DNA of 51,453 nucleotides. Source: Verrucomicrobiota bacterium. GTDB taxonomy: Bacteria > Verrucomicrobiota > Verrucomicrobiia > Chthoniobacterales > SZAS-18. The stretch's first letter is position 1. Each line of letters opens with the position of its first letter. The translations under genes were made by a program, and so were the position numbers. The notes below the pieces were generated by a model, which did not search any database, was not told the DNA's origin, and worked only from the letters and a program-made list of their open reading frames with translations. The stretch is taken from contig JAFEGM010000048.1 of the NCBI GenBank assembly GCA_018240025.1, positions 35,222 to 86,674 of the forward strand, written 5' to 3'. This document shows positions 15,769-26,893 of the stretch, in pieces.

Positions 15769-18174
15769 TCACGGCGCGGTGGCTCGATAGAACCGCCGCC
15801 CCGTTTGCGTATCCGGATCCGTGAAGCTGGCGTTCGTCTCCGGGGCGGCGATGCGCTGCAGCAGCGACCACTGCATGAGGTCGTCGCTGCGCCAGACATC
15901 GACCGGCCGACCGGCCGGGCCGCTCACGCTGCCGGTGAAGCGCCCGCGGTCGTTGAAGCCGAAGCTGGCCAGGCCGACGATCTGCGCCGGACTGGCCACG
16001 CGGTAGAGCGTGCCTCGATTGGCGAAGCCGCCGCCCGCGGTGAGTCCGTAGAAGGCGCCGTCCGGCCCGACGACAGGGCTGGCCACCGGGAACCGGCCCC
16101 TGAGCGGCTCCGTGGAAGTGGGGAACGCGACGATGTCCTCGTAGCCGGTGCCGTCGGGCAGAAAGCGCGCCAGCCCGCCGCTGCTGCTCGCACCGCTGAA
16201 GCGCAGGCTGACGTAGATGCGGCCGTCGAAGCCGAGCAGCGGAGTCTCGCCGAAGACCGTGCTCGGGTAGTTGCGCAGGACGGTGAAGCCGGTGCCGTCG
16301 GTCTGACAGCGCCAGAGCGCGGTCGAGGCGAAGCCAAAGATCTGGCCGGCTGGCGTGACCAGCAGTCCGCGCGGTGTGGCGGCGGAGAACGTGCCGGCGT
16401 TGATGTCGGTCAGCGGCGTGAAGGCCGAGCCGTCGCGCGTCAGCCGGAAGAGCAGCGGCAGGGTGGAGGCGCCGTTGCGCATGGTGATGCCGTAGAGCAA
16501 GCCGTCCGGCCCCTCGGTCAGCGCGCCGGTGCCGGCGAACGAGGCCGCCGTGCTGGTCTGCGTGCGCAGGACGGTGAAGCCCGTGCCGCTGGGATGCAGC
16601 CGCACGAGGCGCTCGGTCTTGGCCGAGGCGGTGTCGAGGGCGGCATAGACGAGCCCGTCCGACGCGCTGTGCAGGATGCCGGCATTGTCGGCCAGCTGCC
16701 CGGCCGGCTGCTGCTGGATCCAACTGAACTGCCCGCTCGCGATCTCGTAGCGGAAGATGCCGCCGCCCACGCTGCCGACCTGCCGCACGACGCCGTAGAT
16801 GCTGCCATCGGCCGAGGCCGCCAGCGCGCGCGGACCGCTGCCTTGCTCGGCCGCCGGCCCCGCGCCGAACTCGCGCAGCACGGTCAGATTCGACCCGTCG
16901 GGGCTGACGCGAAAGAGCGTGCCGCGGCCGTTGGCGCCGTTGCTGTCGGTCAGGCCGTAGAGCCGCTGATCCGCCCCGCGCACGAGGGTGATGGGCGAAA
17001 GCGGGAAGCCGTCGAGGCTGGGGAAGCGATGGATGATTTCGTAGCCCGAGCCGTCGCGCCCGATCCGGAAGAGGCAGTTGTCGTCCGGATTCGCCGTCGT
17101 GTAGCCGTAGAGCATCCCGTTCGGCGCCTGCACCACGCCGTTGGTGCCGCGAATGTTGAAGTTCAACCGCTTGAGGACCTGCCAGCCGGTGCCGTCGGGA
17201 CGGATGCGCCAAATGAAGCTCTGCGTGCCGAAGCCGTCCTCGCCCACGCAGCCGTAGATGAAGCCGTCGTCGCTCTCGAAGCAGGGCGCGCGCAGATGCC
17301 CGGATTCCGTGTTCACCGGCGGCTCGAACATGATCTGGAAATCGCTGCCGTCGGGCCGCAGGCGATAGAACATGCCGCGGCCGCTCACCCCGCCGCGCGC
17401 GGTGAAGCCATAGAGGGAGCCGTTGCTGTGCAGCGTCACGCCACCCTCGGCCAGCACGTTGGAGAAGGCCGGCGGCGGGAAGTCGAAGAGCGTGACGAAG
17501 CCGCTGCCATCGGGCTGGAGCCGAAAGACGGTCGATTCGGTCGTGCCGAAGAGCCGCCCGGTCGCATCGAACGAGATCGGCGAGGTGATGTTGGTCAGCT
17601 GCCCAAGAGCTTGGAAGCCGCTGCCGTCGCGGGCGATGCGGAAGATGTTGCTCTGAGCCTCCGGCGAGGTCGAAGGGCCGACGTGATAGACCCCGTAGAG
17701 CAGCCCGTCGGCGCCCGGCGAGAGGCTGTTGGTCAGGTGGAACGGCCCGCCGGTTTCCGCGCCGGGCGGAAAGGTGAAATGCTTGCGGAAGTCGCTGCCG
17801 TCCGTCTGCATCGACCACAGGATCAGCTGCGGATTCAGCGCGAGGCCGTAGAGCCGGCCGTCGTCGAGATGGCAGAGCGCCGTGCCCATCGGCTTGCCGC
17901 CGTCGTCGGCCCCGCCGGTGAACTGACGCAGGACCAGGTACGCATTGTCCGCCGGATTCAGCCGGTAGACCACCCCCTGGCTGAAGGTGCCGCCCGAGCG
18001 GGTGACGCCGTAGAGGAGTCCGTCGCGCCCGAGGATGAGCGGATCCTCCGGGTTCGTGCCGCCCTGCGGGTCGCGCTGGCCGAACGAGATGAGATCGCGG
18101 CGCTCGAAGGTCTGGGCCGAAGCGAGCGGGAGGACGGCGAGGAGGGCTGCGAAAAGGAATGACCGGCAACGCAT
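15769..18174 (-). CDS. Secreted GloVer tandem-repeat protein (Gloeo/Verruco repeat), 801 aa
   Basis: The start at 18174 opens into a signal peptide (MRCRSFLFAALLAVLPLASAQ). The body consists of ~50-residue repeats with the core DG-x-LYG-x-T-x(4-8)-G-x-(L/I)-(F/Y)R-x(3)-DGSGF-x-x-L, the TIGR03803 GloVer signature known mainly from Verrucomicrobia and Gloeobacter. I count 14 copies, from GRDGLLYGVTRSGGTFSQGVVYRL to DGAFYGLTAGGGFANRGTLYRV. Fourteen would fit two seven-bladed propellers. The tail (VDVWRSDDLMQWSLLQ...FTDPDTQTGRRFYRATAP) belongs to the C-terminal module shared with neighbours. It is divergent from giant gene 1 across 253 bp. Ligand unknown. Confidence 0.88.
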   Translation of the reverse strand: MRCRSFLFAALLAVLPLASAQTFERRDLISFGQRDPQGGTNPEDPLILGRDGLLYGVTRSGGTFSQGVVYRLNPADNAYLVLRQFTGGADDGGKPMGTALCHLDDGRLYGLALNPQLILWSMQTDGSDFRKHFTFPPGAETGGPFHLTNSLSPGADGLLYGVYHVGPSTSPEAQSNIFRIARDGSGFQALGQLTNITSPISFDATGRLFGTTESTVFRLQPDGSGFVTLFDFPPPAFSNVLAEGGVTLHSNGSLYGFTARGGVSGRGMFYRLRPDGSDFQIMFEPPVNTESGHLRAPCFESDDGFIYGCVGEDGFGTQSFIWRIRPDGTGWQVLKRLNFNIRGTNGVVQAPNGMLYGYTTANPDDNCLFRIGRDGSGYEIIHRFPSLDGFPLSPITLVRGADQRLYGLTDSNGANGRGTLFRVSPDGSNLTVLREFGAGPAAEQGSGPRALAASADGSIYGVVRQVGSVGGGIFRYEIASGQFSWIQQQPAGQLADNAGILHSASDGLVYAALDTASAKTERLVRLHPSGTGFTVLRTQTSTAASFAGTGALTEGPDGLLYGITMRNGASTLPLLFRLTRDGSAFTPLTDINAGTFSAATPRGLLVTPAGQIFGFASTALWRCQTDGTGFTVLRNYPSTVFGETPLLGFDGRIYVSLRFSGASSSGGLARFLPDGTGYEDIVAFPTSTEPLRGRFPVASPVVGPDGAFYGLTAGGGFANRGTLYRVASPAQIVGLASFGFNDRGRFTGSVSGPAGRPVDVWRSDDLMQWSLLQRIAAPETNASFTDPDTQTGRRFYRATAP

Positions 18175-18427
18175 GGCGAGGGGGATGATGCCAGTTACGG
18201 CGGCGGGAGAGAAGCGATTCGGGCGAAGTGCGGCAGGTGTCGCCGTCTTGCTGTCGTCCACGGGACGGCGTGAAGGCTGGGACTCCAGCGCATGGCCCAA
18301 GCGCAGCTCGTTCGCCACCGATGCCGGCCGTTCGTCGCCTTCGCGGAGCGGACTCCGAAACGGCTTGAATTTCGCCCCTGGTCGGGTTTTTCCATGTGCT
18401 CCCTAGGGTTACCGCTTGGTGTCGTCC
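18175..18427. other. Divergent intergenic region between GloVer gene and giant gene 1
   Basis: 253 bp without a supportable gene. Regulatory elements for both genes should be here. I see only a 5-bp hairpin (CGGAG/CTCCG near 18344-18357) and a weak TTGAAT at ~18364 with no convincing -10. The TTG at 18416, 12 bases upstream in frame with giant gene 1, is a less likely start than ATG 18428. Confidence 0.4.
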
Positions 18428-21400
18428 ATGAAGGTCGTTCTGTCTTTCCTCTCCATTCTCCTTGCCTCATTGCTGCCGACCACTGCGCTGGCGGCCCCCA
18501 CGGTAACGGCCGTGGCGCCGCCCGCGGGCTCCGTCAGCGGAGGGACGGTCATCACGATCACCGGCACGGATTTCACCGGCGCGATGGGCGTGACGATCGG
18601 CGGAGTCGCCGCCACCGGCGTGACCGTGGTGAATCCGACCACCATCACCGCCACCACCGGAGCGCGCACGGCCGGAACGGTGGACGTCACCGTCAACACG
18701 CCCGGTGGTCCCAGCACAGGCACGGGACTCTTCACCTATGTCGATTTCGGCGTGGTGTGGGATCTCCGTTCGGCCCCGGGCACCCGCGCGTGGACCGCGC
18801 TGGCCTCCTCGGCCGATGGCAACCTGCTGGTGGCCACGCCTTTCAGCGGTCAGATTTTCGTTTCGGCCGATGCGGGCGCCACCTGGGCTGCCCGCGACAG
18901 CAGCCGGCGCTGGACGGCGGCCGCCTCCTCGTCCGACGGCACGAAGCTCGTGGCCACCGTCTCCCCCGGCCAGATCTACACCTCCACCAACTCGGGCACC
19001 AATTGGACGGCGCGGGAGGCGAGCCGCAACTGGAACGCGGTGGCCTCTTCGGCCGATGGCGTGAAATTGGTCGCGGTCGTGAGCGGCGGCCAAATCTACA
19101 CCTCGACCAATTCCGGGGTGAACTGGACTGCGCGCGACAGCAATCGCAGTTGGAGAGCGGTCGCTTCGTCCAGCGATGGCACCAAGCTGGTGGCGGTCGT
19201 GAGCGGCGGCCAGATCTACACTTCCACCAATTCGGGCGTAAACTGGACGGCGCGGGAATCCATCCGGAGCTGGACCGCGGTGGCTTCCTCCGCCGATGGC
19301 GTGAAGCTGTTCGCCACGGTCAACGGCGGCCAGATCTACACTTCCACCGATTCCGGCGTCACCTGGACCGCGCGCGAGAGCAGCCGCGCTTGGATCGCCG
19401 CCGCCTCCTCCGCCGACGGGGTCAGGCTGGTGGCCGCGGTGAATGGCGGGCAGATCTACACCTCGAGCGATTCCGGTCTCACCTGGGTGGCCCGGGAGGC
19501 GGATCGCGCCTGGCGAGCTCTGGCCTCGTCGAGCGACGGCACGAAGCTGGTCGGCTGCGCGACCAACGGCAACGTCTGGACCTCCGCCCCTACTTACACG
19601 ACCACCTTCGCCGGGCTCTCGCCCTCCGTCGGAGGCGTGGGAGGTGGCGATCGCATCACGATCGACGGAACCGGCTTCGCCTTCCCTGCCACCGTGACGC
19701 TCGGAGGCGTGGCTGCCCGGGACGTGACCCTCGTGTCGTCCACCCGCCTCACGGCCACAACGAATCCTCACGCCGCCGGGCTGGTGGAGGTGCGAATTTC
19801 CACGCCGGTGGGCATCGTGACCGCGCCCGGCGTTTTCACCTACGCCTTGCCCGTCGTCACCAGCATCGCGCCCAATTCCGGTAGCACCGGCGGCGGCGTC
19901 CCGGTGACGGTGACTGGAACCAACCTGGGTGGGGCCACGGGTCTGCTCATCGGTGGCGTTCCCGCCACGGCCGTGAGCGCGCCGAGTCCCAGCACGGTCA
20001 CCGCCGTGACTGGCGGGCACGCTCCCGGGGTCGTCGACGTGACCGTGGTCACGCCCTTCGGCAGCGGCACGGGGACCGGCCTCTTCACCTACGTGTCGCC
20101 TGTGCTCACGAGCCTCGCGCCGACCTTCGCCAATCTCACGGGGGGCGTTCAAGTCACGCTGAGCGGACGGAATTTCTCGGGCGCCAGCAGCGTCACGTTC
20201 GGTGGGGCAGCGGCCGGCAGCTTCGCCGTGGTGGACGACTCCACCATCGTCGCCACCGCCCCTGCCCATGCCGCGGGGTTGGTCGATGTGGTGGTCGGGA
20301 ATGCCTTCAGCAGCGGCACCGCCATCGGGGCATTCCGCTATCTGAGCACTGCGCCGGGCCTGAGCGCCGTGATCCCCGCGCAGGGAGGGGCGGCGGGCGG
20401 TACGCGAATCACGCTGGTGGGATCCGGCTTCACCGGGGCCACCGCGGTGACCTTGGGAGGGGTGCCCGCCTCGAGCCTGTCCGTGATCAATGACACCACC
20501 CTGGTCGCGACGACCGGCGCCCACGCGGTCGGCCCGGTGGATGTCGCGGTGACGACGCCGGGGGGAACCACCACCCGAAGCGGGCTCTTCAGCTATGTCA
20601 CCGCTGTGCCGTCGCAGGCTGGCGATCCCTTCTCGACCCGTCCGGGCCTGGGAGTGAGCAATTGGATCGGCGTCGCCTCTTCGGCCGACGGGCGGCGTCT
20701 GGCGGCGGTGGATCAGGGAGGCTACATCAATCTCTCCGCGGACGGTGGCGTAACCTGGGTCGCGCGGGAGAATCGGCGTTCCTGGCAGTCCATCGCCACC
20801 TCGGCCGACGGTCAGCGGCTCGCGGCCGCGGCCTCGGGCGACCTCATCTACATCTCGGTCGATGGCGGGGAGACCTGGACGGGCCGAGCGAGCCCGCGGG
20901 CCTGGAATGCGGTCGCCATGTCGGCCGATGGATCCCGCCTTGTCGCGGGGGTGGTGAACGGGCAAATCTGGGTCTCCAACGACGGAGGAGTCAGCTGGAG
21001 TCCACGCGAGAGCGTGCGCAACTGGTGGGCGGTTGCCTCCTCGGCCGACGGCCATCGTCTGCTGGCCGCCGATTTCACCGGGCTTCTCTACACCTCGACG
21101 GACGGAGGAGCCACGTGGACTCCGCGCGAGAGCCCCCGGATTTGGCAGAGCGTGGCTTCGTCGGCCGATGGCAATGCCCTGGTGGCAGCCGCAGGAGGCG
21201 AGCAACTCTATGTCTCCAAGGACGGAGGCGTCACCTGGATCCCCCGGGAAAGCGCGCGCAATTGGATCGGCGTGGCTTCGTCGGCCGATGGCGAGCGCCT
21301 GTTCGCCTGCGAACAGAGCGGGTCGCTCTACGTCAGCGCCGACGGCGGCCTCACTTGGGCCCCGCGCGACGTCGCCAGATATTGGAGAGCCGTGGCCAGT

Positions 21401-24400
21401 TCGGCCGAAGGCACGCGGCTCCTCGCAGCCGAGTACGGCGGGAGAATTTACGTTTCGAGCAGCGAGCCGCCGAGCATCGCCACCCTCGCTCCCACGAGCG
21501 GCTCGGTGCTCGGAGGCACGCCGATCACGCTGACCGGGGCGAATCTGCTCAAGACCACGGCCGTGATCGTAGGCGGCGTGCCGGTCACGGACCTCGCGGT
21601 GCTGGACGACGCGACGCTAACTGCGCGCACCGTGGCGCACCCGGCCGGGGCGGTCGATGTGGTCGTCACGACGCCCGATGGCACGGCGACGGGTGTTGGG
21701 CTCTACACGTATCTCTCCACCGCGCCGTCGACGGTCTCCGCCGTGCAGCCGGCCAGCGGCCCCAGCCTGGGCGGTCCCACGGTGACCGTGACGGGCGGCG
21801 GATTCCTCGGCGCCACCGCGGTGACCTTCGGCGGCACGCCGGCTGCCAGCTTTCAGGTTCTGAGCGACACTCAGCTGACCGCGGTGCTTCCGGCGCACGC
21901 CGTCGGGCTCGTCGACGTGGAGGTGACGACGCCGGGCGGTCCCGCCATTGGCCTGGGCGTCTTCACGTACCAGCCCACGCTCCCACAGGTGACCAGCATC
22001 AGCCCGAACTTTGGCACCGCCGCCGGTGGCAACCTGGTGGGCGTGACGGGCGCGAACTTCGGCGGCACCACCAGCGTGACGGTCGGTGGCGTGCCGCTCA
22101 TCGTGCTGACGGTGGTCAATTCGCAATACCTCTTCGGCTACATCGGCGGACCGCATGCCGAGGGGGTGGCTGATGTGGTGGTGACCAACGGGGACGGTTC
22201 GGGGACCGGCACGGGGCTGTACACTTACATCGACTACACGCCGGTCATCACCGGGGTCAGCCCCAGCAATGGCAACGTGGTGGGCGGCACGCCGGTCACC
22301 ATCACCGGTCGGCGCTTGGCCGGCGCCTTCGTGGTGGATTTCGACGGCGTCTCCCTCACCAATCTGCAGGTGCTGGACGATCAAACCATCACCGGGGTAA
22401 CCCCTGCGCATGCGGCCGGGCCGGTGGACATCAAGGTCTACAGTCGCGACTCCGCGGTCGAGGGCACGGGCGTCGGGTTTTTCACGTACGCGTCGCTCGC
22501 GCCCACGGTCAGCGCCATTCAGCCGACCACCGGCTGGACGGGCGGCGGCACGGCGGTCACGATCAGCGGCCGAAACTTCACTGGCACCACCAGCGCGACG
22601 GTCGGCGGCGTCGCCCTGGCCAATCTGCAGGTGGTCGACGACCTCACGCTCACGGGCCGCACCGGCGCGCGCTCGGCGGGCCCCGCGGATGTGGTGGTGA
22701 ACACCCCGCAGGGCACCGGCACCGGCACGGGGCTCTTCACCTACGCCAGCAACCTGCCGCCCACGGTCACGGCGGTGACCCCAAGCAGCGGTGGCGTCGG
22801 CGGGGGCACCAGCATTCGCCTGACCGGCAGCGCGCTCAGCGGGGTGACTTCGGTCAGCGTCGGGGGCGTCGCCGCCACCGGCGTGACGGTGGTGGACGAC
22901 TCCACCTTGCTGGCGGTCACCGGGGCACGGGCGGCCGGGACGGTCGATGTCGTGGCATCCGGGCCGAACGGTACCGGGACGGGCACCGGCCTCTACACCT
23001 ACCGCGGCCCGGTGGTCGACAGCGTCGTGCCTGCCAGCGGCTCCGTGACCGGGAACACGGCGGTCGTCTTGAGCGGCTCGGGCTTCACCGGGGTCACAGC
23101 GGTGACGCTGGGAGGCGTGGCCGCCACGGGCGTGACGGTCCTGAGCGACAGCTCCATCTCGCTCGTCACCGGCCCGCACGCGGCCGGATCGGTCGACCTC
23201 GTGCTGACCTCGCTGGTCGGACCGGTCACGGTGCCCTCGGCCTACACTTACACCTCGAGCGTGACCCTGACGGCGCTCGCCCCCACCGCCGGAAACACCG
23301 CCGGCCGGACCCTCGTGACGCTCACCGGTGTCGGCTTCACCGGGGCCACCGAAGTCCAGCTGGACGGGGTGCCGGCCACCGACTTCACGGTGGTGAACGA
23401 TACCACCATCACCCTGCGCACTCCGGCGCACCCGGCCGGTCCGGTGGACGTAAAGGTGATCTCGCCGTTCGGCGAAGCGACCCGCCCGGGCGGATACACC
23501 TACGTCGCGCCGCCCCCCGCGGCGGGCGCGAGCTGGACGGAGCAACTCGCCAGCGGCACGCGGGCGTGGAGCGGCCTCGCGTCTTCGGCCGACGGCCTGC
23601 GGCTGGCCGCGGTGGAACCGTTCGGACAGATCTCCACCAGCGCGGACGGCGGAATCACCTGGAATCTGCGTGAAACCACCCGCGCGTGGACGGCCATCGT
23701 CTCCTCGAGCGACGGCACCCGCCTGCTGGCGCTGCCCGCGTACGATCAACTCTACGTCTCCACCGATGCCGGCCTGACCTGGACCCCGCGGGACCTCGCC
23801 CGCGCGTGGTCGGCGGCGGCGTCCTCGGCCGATGGCCTCAAGCTGGTGGCCGTCGCACAGGGCGGTCCGATCATGGTCTCGGCCAACGGCGGCCTGACCT
23901 GGACCGCCCGGGAGAGTCTCCGTAACTGGCGCGGTGTGGCCAGCTCCAGCGACGGCGCGCGGTTGGCGGCCGTCGTCGAGGGCGGCCAGATCTACGTCTC
24001 GACCGATGCGGGGTCGACCTGGACCGCGCGGGAATCGAATCGCGCCTGGCGCGCCATCGTGTCTTCCGCGGACGGCACCACCCTGGCGGCGATCGAGAAC
24101 GGGGGCCAAATCCACGTTTCCTTCGACGCGGGCCTCACCTGGACCCCGCGCGAGTCGAATCGGGCCTGGTCCGCGCTGGCCGCCTCGAGCGAGGCGGATC
24201 GTCTCGTGGCCGTGGTGAACGGCGGACAGATCTACACGTCGGCCGATTTCGGCACCACCTGGACCGCGCGGGAATCCAGCCGCGCCTGGTCGGCGGTCGC
24301 TTCGTCCGCCGATGGCGCGCGACTCGCCGCCGCCGTGCTGAGCGGCTCCATCTGGACCTCGACCGGAGTCGTGCCCCCTACGCCGACGCCGACGCCCACC

Positions 24401-25477
24401 CAGACCCCGACCGCGACGCCGACGCCGTCGCCGACGCCGACCCACACGCCGACGCCCACCGCGACGCCGACGAACACGCCGACCCAAACGCCGGTGCCGA
24501 CCGAGACGCCGACGCCGACACCGACCCCGGTGCCCACGGCGACGCCCACGCCCACGCCCATCCCGACCGCGACGCCGACGCCGACTGCAACCCCGACCCA
24601 GACGCCGACGCCCACGGCCACGCCGACGAACACCCCGACCAGCACGCCGACGCCGACGCCGACCGCCACACCCACGGTCACCCCGACGCCCACGCCGTCG
24701 GCGATTGCGCCGCAGTTCAACAGCGCAGCGAGCGCCGTCTTCACGGTCGGAGTGCCCGGGAGCTTCGTCGTCTCGGCCAGCGGGATTCCTGCCCCCGCCT
24801 TCTCCACCGCGGGTCCGCTGCCGGAGAACGTGACGCTGTCCCCCGTGGGGCTGCTCGCGGGCATCCCGACCGCCGCCGCCGGAGGTCAGACGTTCTCCTT
24901 CACCATCACCGCGACGAACGGGGTGGCGCCCGATGCCACCCAGGCCTTCACGCTGACCATCAACCGCCCGCCGGTCGTGCGTCCGCTCTCGCTCGGCACG
25001 ACCCGCGACACTCCAGTCAGTGCGCCCGCCTCGCGCCTGGTCCTGAGCAGCTCCGATCCCGATGGCGATGCGCCCGCCCTCGCCACCGTCAGCGCCACCA
25101 GCGCGCAAGGCGGCGGGGTGGTCCGCGCGGGCGACACGGTCACGTATTCGCCGCCGGCGGGCTTCACCGGCACGGACACCTTCACCTTCACGGTCAGCGA
25201 TGGCCGGGGTGGATTCGGCACCGGCACCGCTACCGTGACGGTCTCGGCGCCCAGTGCGGGCAACTCCCTCAATGTCGTCTCGATCACGATGACCCCGGGA
25301 GGTCCGCTGATCCGCGGCGCCGGGATCCCGCAGCGCGTCTACACGCTGGAGGTAAATGACAATCTAAGCGGCAACTGGACCGTCCTCACGACCGTGACCG
25401 CCAGCCGCACCGGCGTGCTGCAATACACCGATCCCACCCAACCGCTGCCCGCGAGCCGCTTCTATCGCTTCCGTTAA
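18428..25477 (+). CDS. Giant secreted propeller/IPT protein 1, 2349 aa
   Basis: The signal peptide is [22 protein letters not shown]. Then come IPT/TIG domain 1 (~28-105), Asp-box array 1 (~106-389), four IPT domains, array 2 (~731-1013), eight IPT domains, array 3 (~1700-1981), a Thr-Pro linker (~1981-2091), an Ig-like module (~2093-2178), a cadherin-like module (~2179-2274), and the C-terminal module ending ASRFYRFR. Each array has six Asp boxes (SxDxGxTW) within ~40-residue repeats of the form [27 protein letters not shown]. A lone GxxW strand at the array start and a trailing IYTS/IWTS at its end together make a seventh. That is the pattern of a closed seven-bladed beta-propeller. IPT domains read PxVTxIxPxSGSxxGGTxVTITGTxFTGAT...GVFTY. 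Ligand and role are unknown; extracellular binding is inferred. Confidence 0.88.
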   Translation: MKVVLSFLSILLASLLPTTALAAPTVTAVAPPAGSVSGGTVITITGTDFTGAMGVTIGGVAATGVTVVNPTTITATTGARTAGTVDVTVNTPGGPSTGTGLFTYVDFGVVWDLRSAPGTRAWTALASSADGNLLVATPFSGQIFVSADAGATWAARDSSRRWTAAASSSDGTKLVATVSPGQIYTSTNSGTNWTAREASRNWNAVASSADGVKLVAVVSGGQIYTSTNSGVNWTARDSNRSWRAVASSSDGTKLVAVVSGGQIYTSTNSGVNWTARESIRSWTAVASSADGVKLFATVNGGQIYTSTDSGVTWTARESSRAWIAAASSADGVRLVAAVNGGQIYTSSDSGLTWVAREADRAWRALASSSDGTKLVGCATNGNVWTSAPTYTTTFAGLSPSVGGVGGGDRITIDGTGFAFPATVTLGGVAARDVTLVSSTRLTATTNPHAAGLVEVRISTPVGIVTAPGVFTYALPVVTSIAPNSGSTGGGVPVTVTGTNLGGATGLLIGGVPATAVSAPSPSTVTAVTGGHAPGVVDVTVVTPFGSGTGTGLFTYVSPVLTSLAPTFANLTGGVQVTLSGRNFSGASSVTFGGAAAGSFAVVDDSTIVATAPAHAAGLVDVVVGNAFSSGTAIGAFRYLSTAPGLSAVIPAQGGAAGGTRITLVGSGFTGATAVTLGGVPASSLSVINDTTLVATTGAHAVGPVDVAVTTPGGTTTRSGLFSYVTAVPSQAGDPFSTRPGLGVSNWIGVASSADGRRLAAVDQGGYINLSADGGVTWVARENRRSWQSIATSADGQRLAAAASGDLIYISVDGGETWTGRASPRAWNAVAMSADGSRLVAGVVNGQIWVSNDGGVSWSPRESVRNWWAVASSADGHRLLAADFTGLLYTSTDGGATWTPRESPRIWQSVASSADGNALVAAAGGEQLYVSKDGGVTWIPRESARNWIGVASSADGERLFACEQSGSLYVSADGGLTWAPRDVARYWRAVASSAEGTRLLAAEYGGRIYVSSSEPPSIATLAPTSGSVLGGTPITLTGANLLKTTAVIVGGVPVTDLAVLDDATLTARTVAHPAGAVDVVVTTPDGTATGVGLYTYLSTAPSTVSAVQPASGPSLGGPTVTVTGGGFLGATAVTFGGTPAASFQVLSDTQLTAVLPAHAVGLVDVEVTTPGGPAIGLGVFTYQPTLPQVTSISPNFGTAAGGNLVGVTGANFGGTTSVTVGGVPLIVLTVVNSQYLFGYIGGPHAEGVADVVVTNGDGSGTGTGLYTYIDYTPVITGVSPSNGNVVGGTPVTITGRRLAGAFVVDFDGVSLTNLQVLDDQTITGVTPAHAAGPVDIKVYSRDSAVEGTGVGFFTYASLAPTVSAIQPTTGWTGGGTAVTISGRNFTGTTSATVGGVALANLQVVDDLTLTGRTGARSAGPADVVVNTPQGTGTGTGLFTYASNLPPTVTAVTPSSGGVGGGTSIRLTGSALSGVTSVSVGGVAATGVTVVDDSTLLAVTGARAAGTVDVVASGPNGTGTGTGLYTYRGPVVDSVVPASGSVTGNTAVVLSGSGFTGVTAVTLGGVAATGVTVLSDSSISLVTGPHAAGSVDLVLTSLVGPVTVPSAYTYTSSVTLTALAPTAGNTAGRTLVTLTGVGFTGATEVQLDGVPATDFTVVNDTTITLRTPAHPAGPVDVKVISPFGEATRPGGYTYVAPPPAAGASWTEQLASGTRAWSGLASSADGLRLAAVEPFGQISTSADGGITWNLRETTRAWTAIVSSSDGTRLLALPAYDQLYVSTDAGLTWTPRDLARAWSAAASSADGLKLVAVAQGGPIMVSANGGLTWTARESLRNWRGVASSSDGARLAAVVEGGQIYVSTDAGSTWTARESNRAWRAIVSSADGTTLAAIENGGQIHVSFDAGLTWTPRESNRAWSALAASSEADRLVAVVNGGQIYTSADFGTTWTARESSRAWSAVASSADGARLAAAVLSGSIWTSTGVVPPTPTPTPTQTPTATPTPSPTPTHTPTPTATPTNTPTQTPVPTETPTPTPTPVPTATPTPTPIPTATPTPTATPTQTPTPTATPTNTPTSTPTPTPTATPTVTPTPTPSAIAPQFNSAASAVFTVGVPGSFVVSASGIPAPAFSTAGPLPENVTLSPVGLLAGIPTAAAGGQTFSFTITATNGVAPDATQAFTLTINRPPVVRPLSLGTTRDTPVSAPASRLVLSSSDPDGDAPALATVSATSAQGGGVVRAGDTVTYSPPAGFTGTDTFTFTVSDGRGGFGTGTATVTVSAPSAGNSLNVVSITMTPGGPLIRGAGIPQRVYTLEVNDNLSGNWTVLTTVTASRTGVLQYTDPTQPLPASRFYRFR
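24370..24702 (+). repeat. Thr-Pro codon repeat (linker of giant protein 1)
   Basis: About 110 codons of near-pure ACG/CCG-type Thr-Pro repeats with occasional Ala, Gln, Asn, Ser, Val and Glu ([15 protein letters not shown] pattern). This is the longest of three such linkers in the window; shorter ones occur in the NlpC/P60 protein and the metalloprotease. Confidence 0.8.
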
Positions 25478-25478
25478 A

Positions 25479-25513
25479 CGCGTCCCGACGCCTTTGCGGC
25501 GGGTAGGGACGCG
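25479..25513. terminator. Hairpin after giant gene 1
   Basis: The perfect 8-bp stem CGCGTCCC (25479-25486) / GGGACGCG (25506-25513) begins one base after the stop-codon triplet and the following A. There is no T-run, so factor-independent termination is uncertain. The rest of the gap to 25714 shows no gene or clear promoter. Confidence 0.4.
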
Positions 25514-25714
25514 ATTTGCGCGTCCGCGAGCCGCCCTCGACGTGGCCTCCGCCCACCTCGGATCGGATCCACGCCAAGGAGCCAAGCTCCTTCGGCGTCG
25601 ACGGCACTCCACCCGCGCCCGACGGAATCTCGGGCTCCGGCCTCGGCCATCACCGATTCAGCCGCGAAAGGCCCATGCGAGAGTCGCCGATCTCGCTATC
25701 ACGTCTGCGCCGCC

Positions 25715-26893
25715 ATGTCCGATTCCGCCCCGCCCGCTCCGCCCGTGCGCTTCCTGCACACGGCCGACTGGCAGTTGGGCAAGGGCTTCGCCAACGTGGC
25801 CGACGACGACAAGCGCGCGCGGCTGCGGCAGGAGCGGGTCGACGCCATCGCGCGGCTGGCGCAGGCTGCGACGGCGCATGGGGCCGAATTCGTGCTGGTG
25901 GCGGGCGATCTCTTCGATTCCACCCTGCCGACCGACGCCACCATCTCCGCTGCCTGTGCGGCACTTGGCGGACTCGGCGTCCCAGTGCTGGTCATTCCAG
26001 GTAATCACGACCACGCCGGCCCCGGCTCGGTCTGGGAGCGCGAGTTCTTCCGGCGCGAGGCCGCGCAGCTGGCACCGAATCTGCGCCTGCTGACCGCCGC
26101 CGAGCCGTTGGTGCTGGAGCGGGCCGTGATCCTGCCCTGCCCGCGCCTGCGGCGGGTGGAATCGGCCGATCCGACCGCTTGGCTGCGTCGACCCGACTGG
26201 GCGCAGGCGCTGCCGCCCGGGCTGCCGCGCATCGTCCTGGCCCACGGCAGCGTGCACGGCTTCGGGGCGACCACCGAAGAAGCGCGGACGAGCGGGGAGA
26301 TCGACCTCGAACGCCTGCCGCTGGGCGAGATCGACTACGTCGCGCTGGGCGACTGGCACGGCGTGAAGACGATCCCGCCGAAAGCGTGGTACGCCGGCAC
26401 CCCCGCGCATGACCGATTTCCCAAGGGCGGAGATTACGTGTCCGGCCACGCGCTGGCCGTCAGCGTCATCCGCGGCGGAACGCCCGAGGTTCAGCCGGTG
26501 CCGACTGCGGCCGTGCAATGGTGGCGCGAGGAAGCCGCGCTCGGCGAGGCCGGCGTGGCCGGGCTGGAGGCGCGACTGCAGGAGCGCTTCGGCGCCCGCA
26601 CCGGCGAGGATGTGTTGGAGCTGCGGCTGGCGGGCGCGGTCGACTTCGCTGGATCGGTCGAGCTGGCCTCCTGCCTCGCGCGCTGGCAGGCGCGGCTGCT
26701 GCACCTGCGGCTATTCGATGCCACCACGACCGCGCCGAGCGAAAGCGAACTGGCCGGGCTGACCACCCAGGCGCTCGATCCCGTGACCGCGCGTGTGGCC
26801 GGTCGACTGGCCGCGCTGGCCGGCGGCGAAAATGGCGAGGCGGAAATCGCGCGGGCCGCGCTGCGCACGCTCTACGAGGAGGTGCGGCGATGA
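25715..26893 (+). CDS. SbcD/YhaO-like metallophosphoesterase (DNA repair exonuclease family)
   Basis: Cytoplasmic 392-aa calcineurin-like phosphoesterase, probable nuclease subunit of a complex with the next gene product. Metal-binding blocks in order: HTADWQLGKG (Asp18, Gln20), LVAGDLFDS (~68), IPGNHDHAG (~100), LAHGSVHGFG and ALGDWHG. The first block has Gln where SbcD/Mre11 usually has DxH; I recall DxQ forms in some bacterial homologs, so it may be a subfamily feature. A C-terminal accessory domain (~260-392) resembles those of SbcD/YhaO. Its stop overlaps the next start (ATGA), so the pair is translationally coupled. Confidence 0.87.
   Translation: MSDSAPPAPPVRFLHTADWQLGKGFANVADDDKRARLRQERVDAIARLAQAATAHGAEFVLVAGDLFDSTLPTDATISAACAALGGLGVPVLVIPGNHDHAGPGSVWEREFFRREAAQLAPNLRLLTAAEPLVLERAVILPCPRLRRVESADPTAWLRRPDWAQALPPGLPRIVLAHGSVHGFGATTEEARTSGEIDLERLPLGEIDYVALGDWHGVKTIPPKAWYAGTPAHDRFPKGGDYVSGHALAVSVIRGGTPEVQPVPTAAVQWWREEAALGEAGVAGLEARLQERFGARTGEDVLELRLAGAVDFAGSVELASCLARWQARLLHLRLFDATTTAPSESELAGLTTQALDPVTARVAGRLAALAGGENGEAEIARAALRTLYEEVRR
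26877..26884 (+). promoter_or_regulatory. Strong ribosome binding site AGGAGGTG for the ATPase gene
   Basis: AGGAGGTG lies inside the last codons of the nuclease gene, 5 bases before ATG 26890. It is the only near-consensus Shine-Dalgarno I found among the starts in this window. It decides the start and, with the ATGA overlap, explains coupled translation. Confidence 0.7.

Noticed and set aside
18416..18427. TTG start for giant protein 1
   Set aside because: ATG 18428 gives a better signal peptide directly; the four extra residues add nothing.
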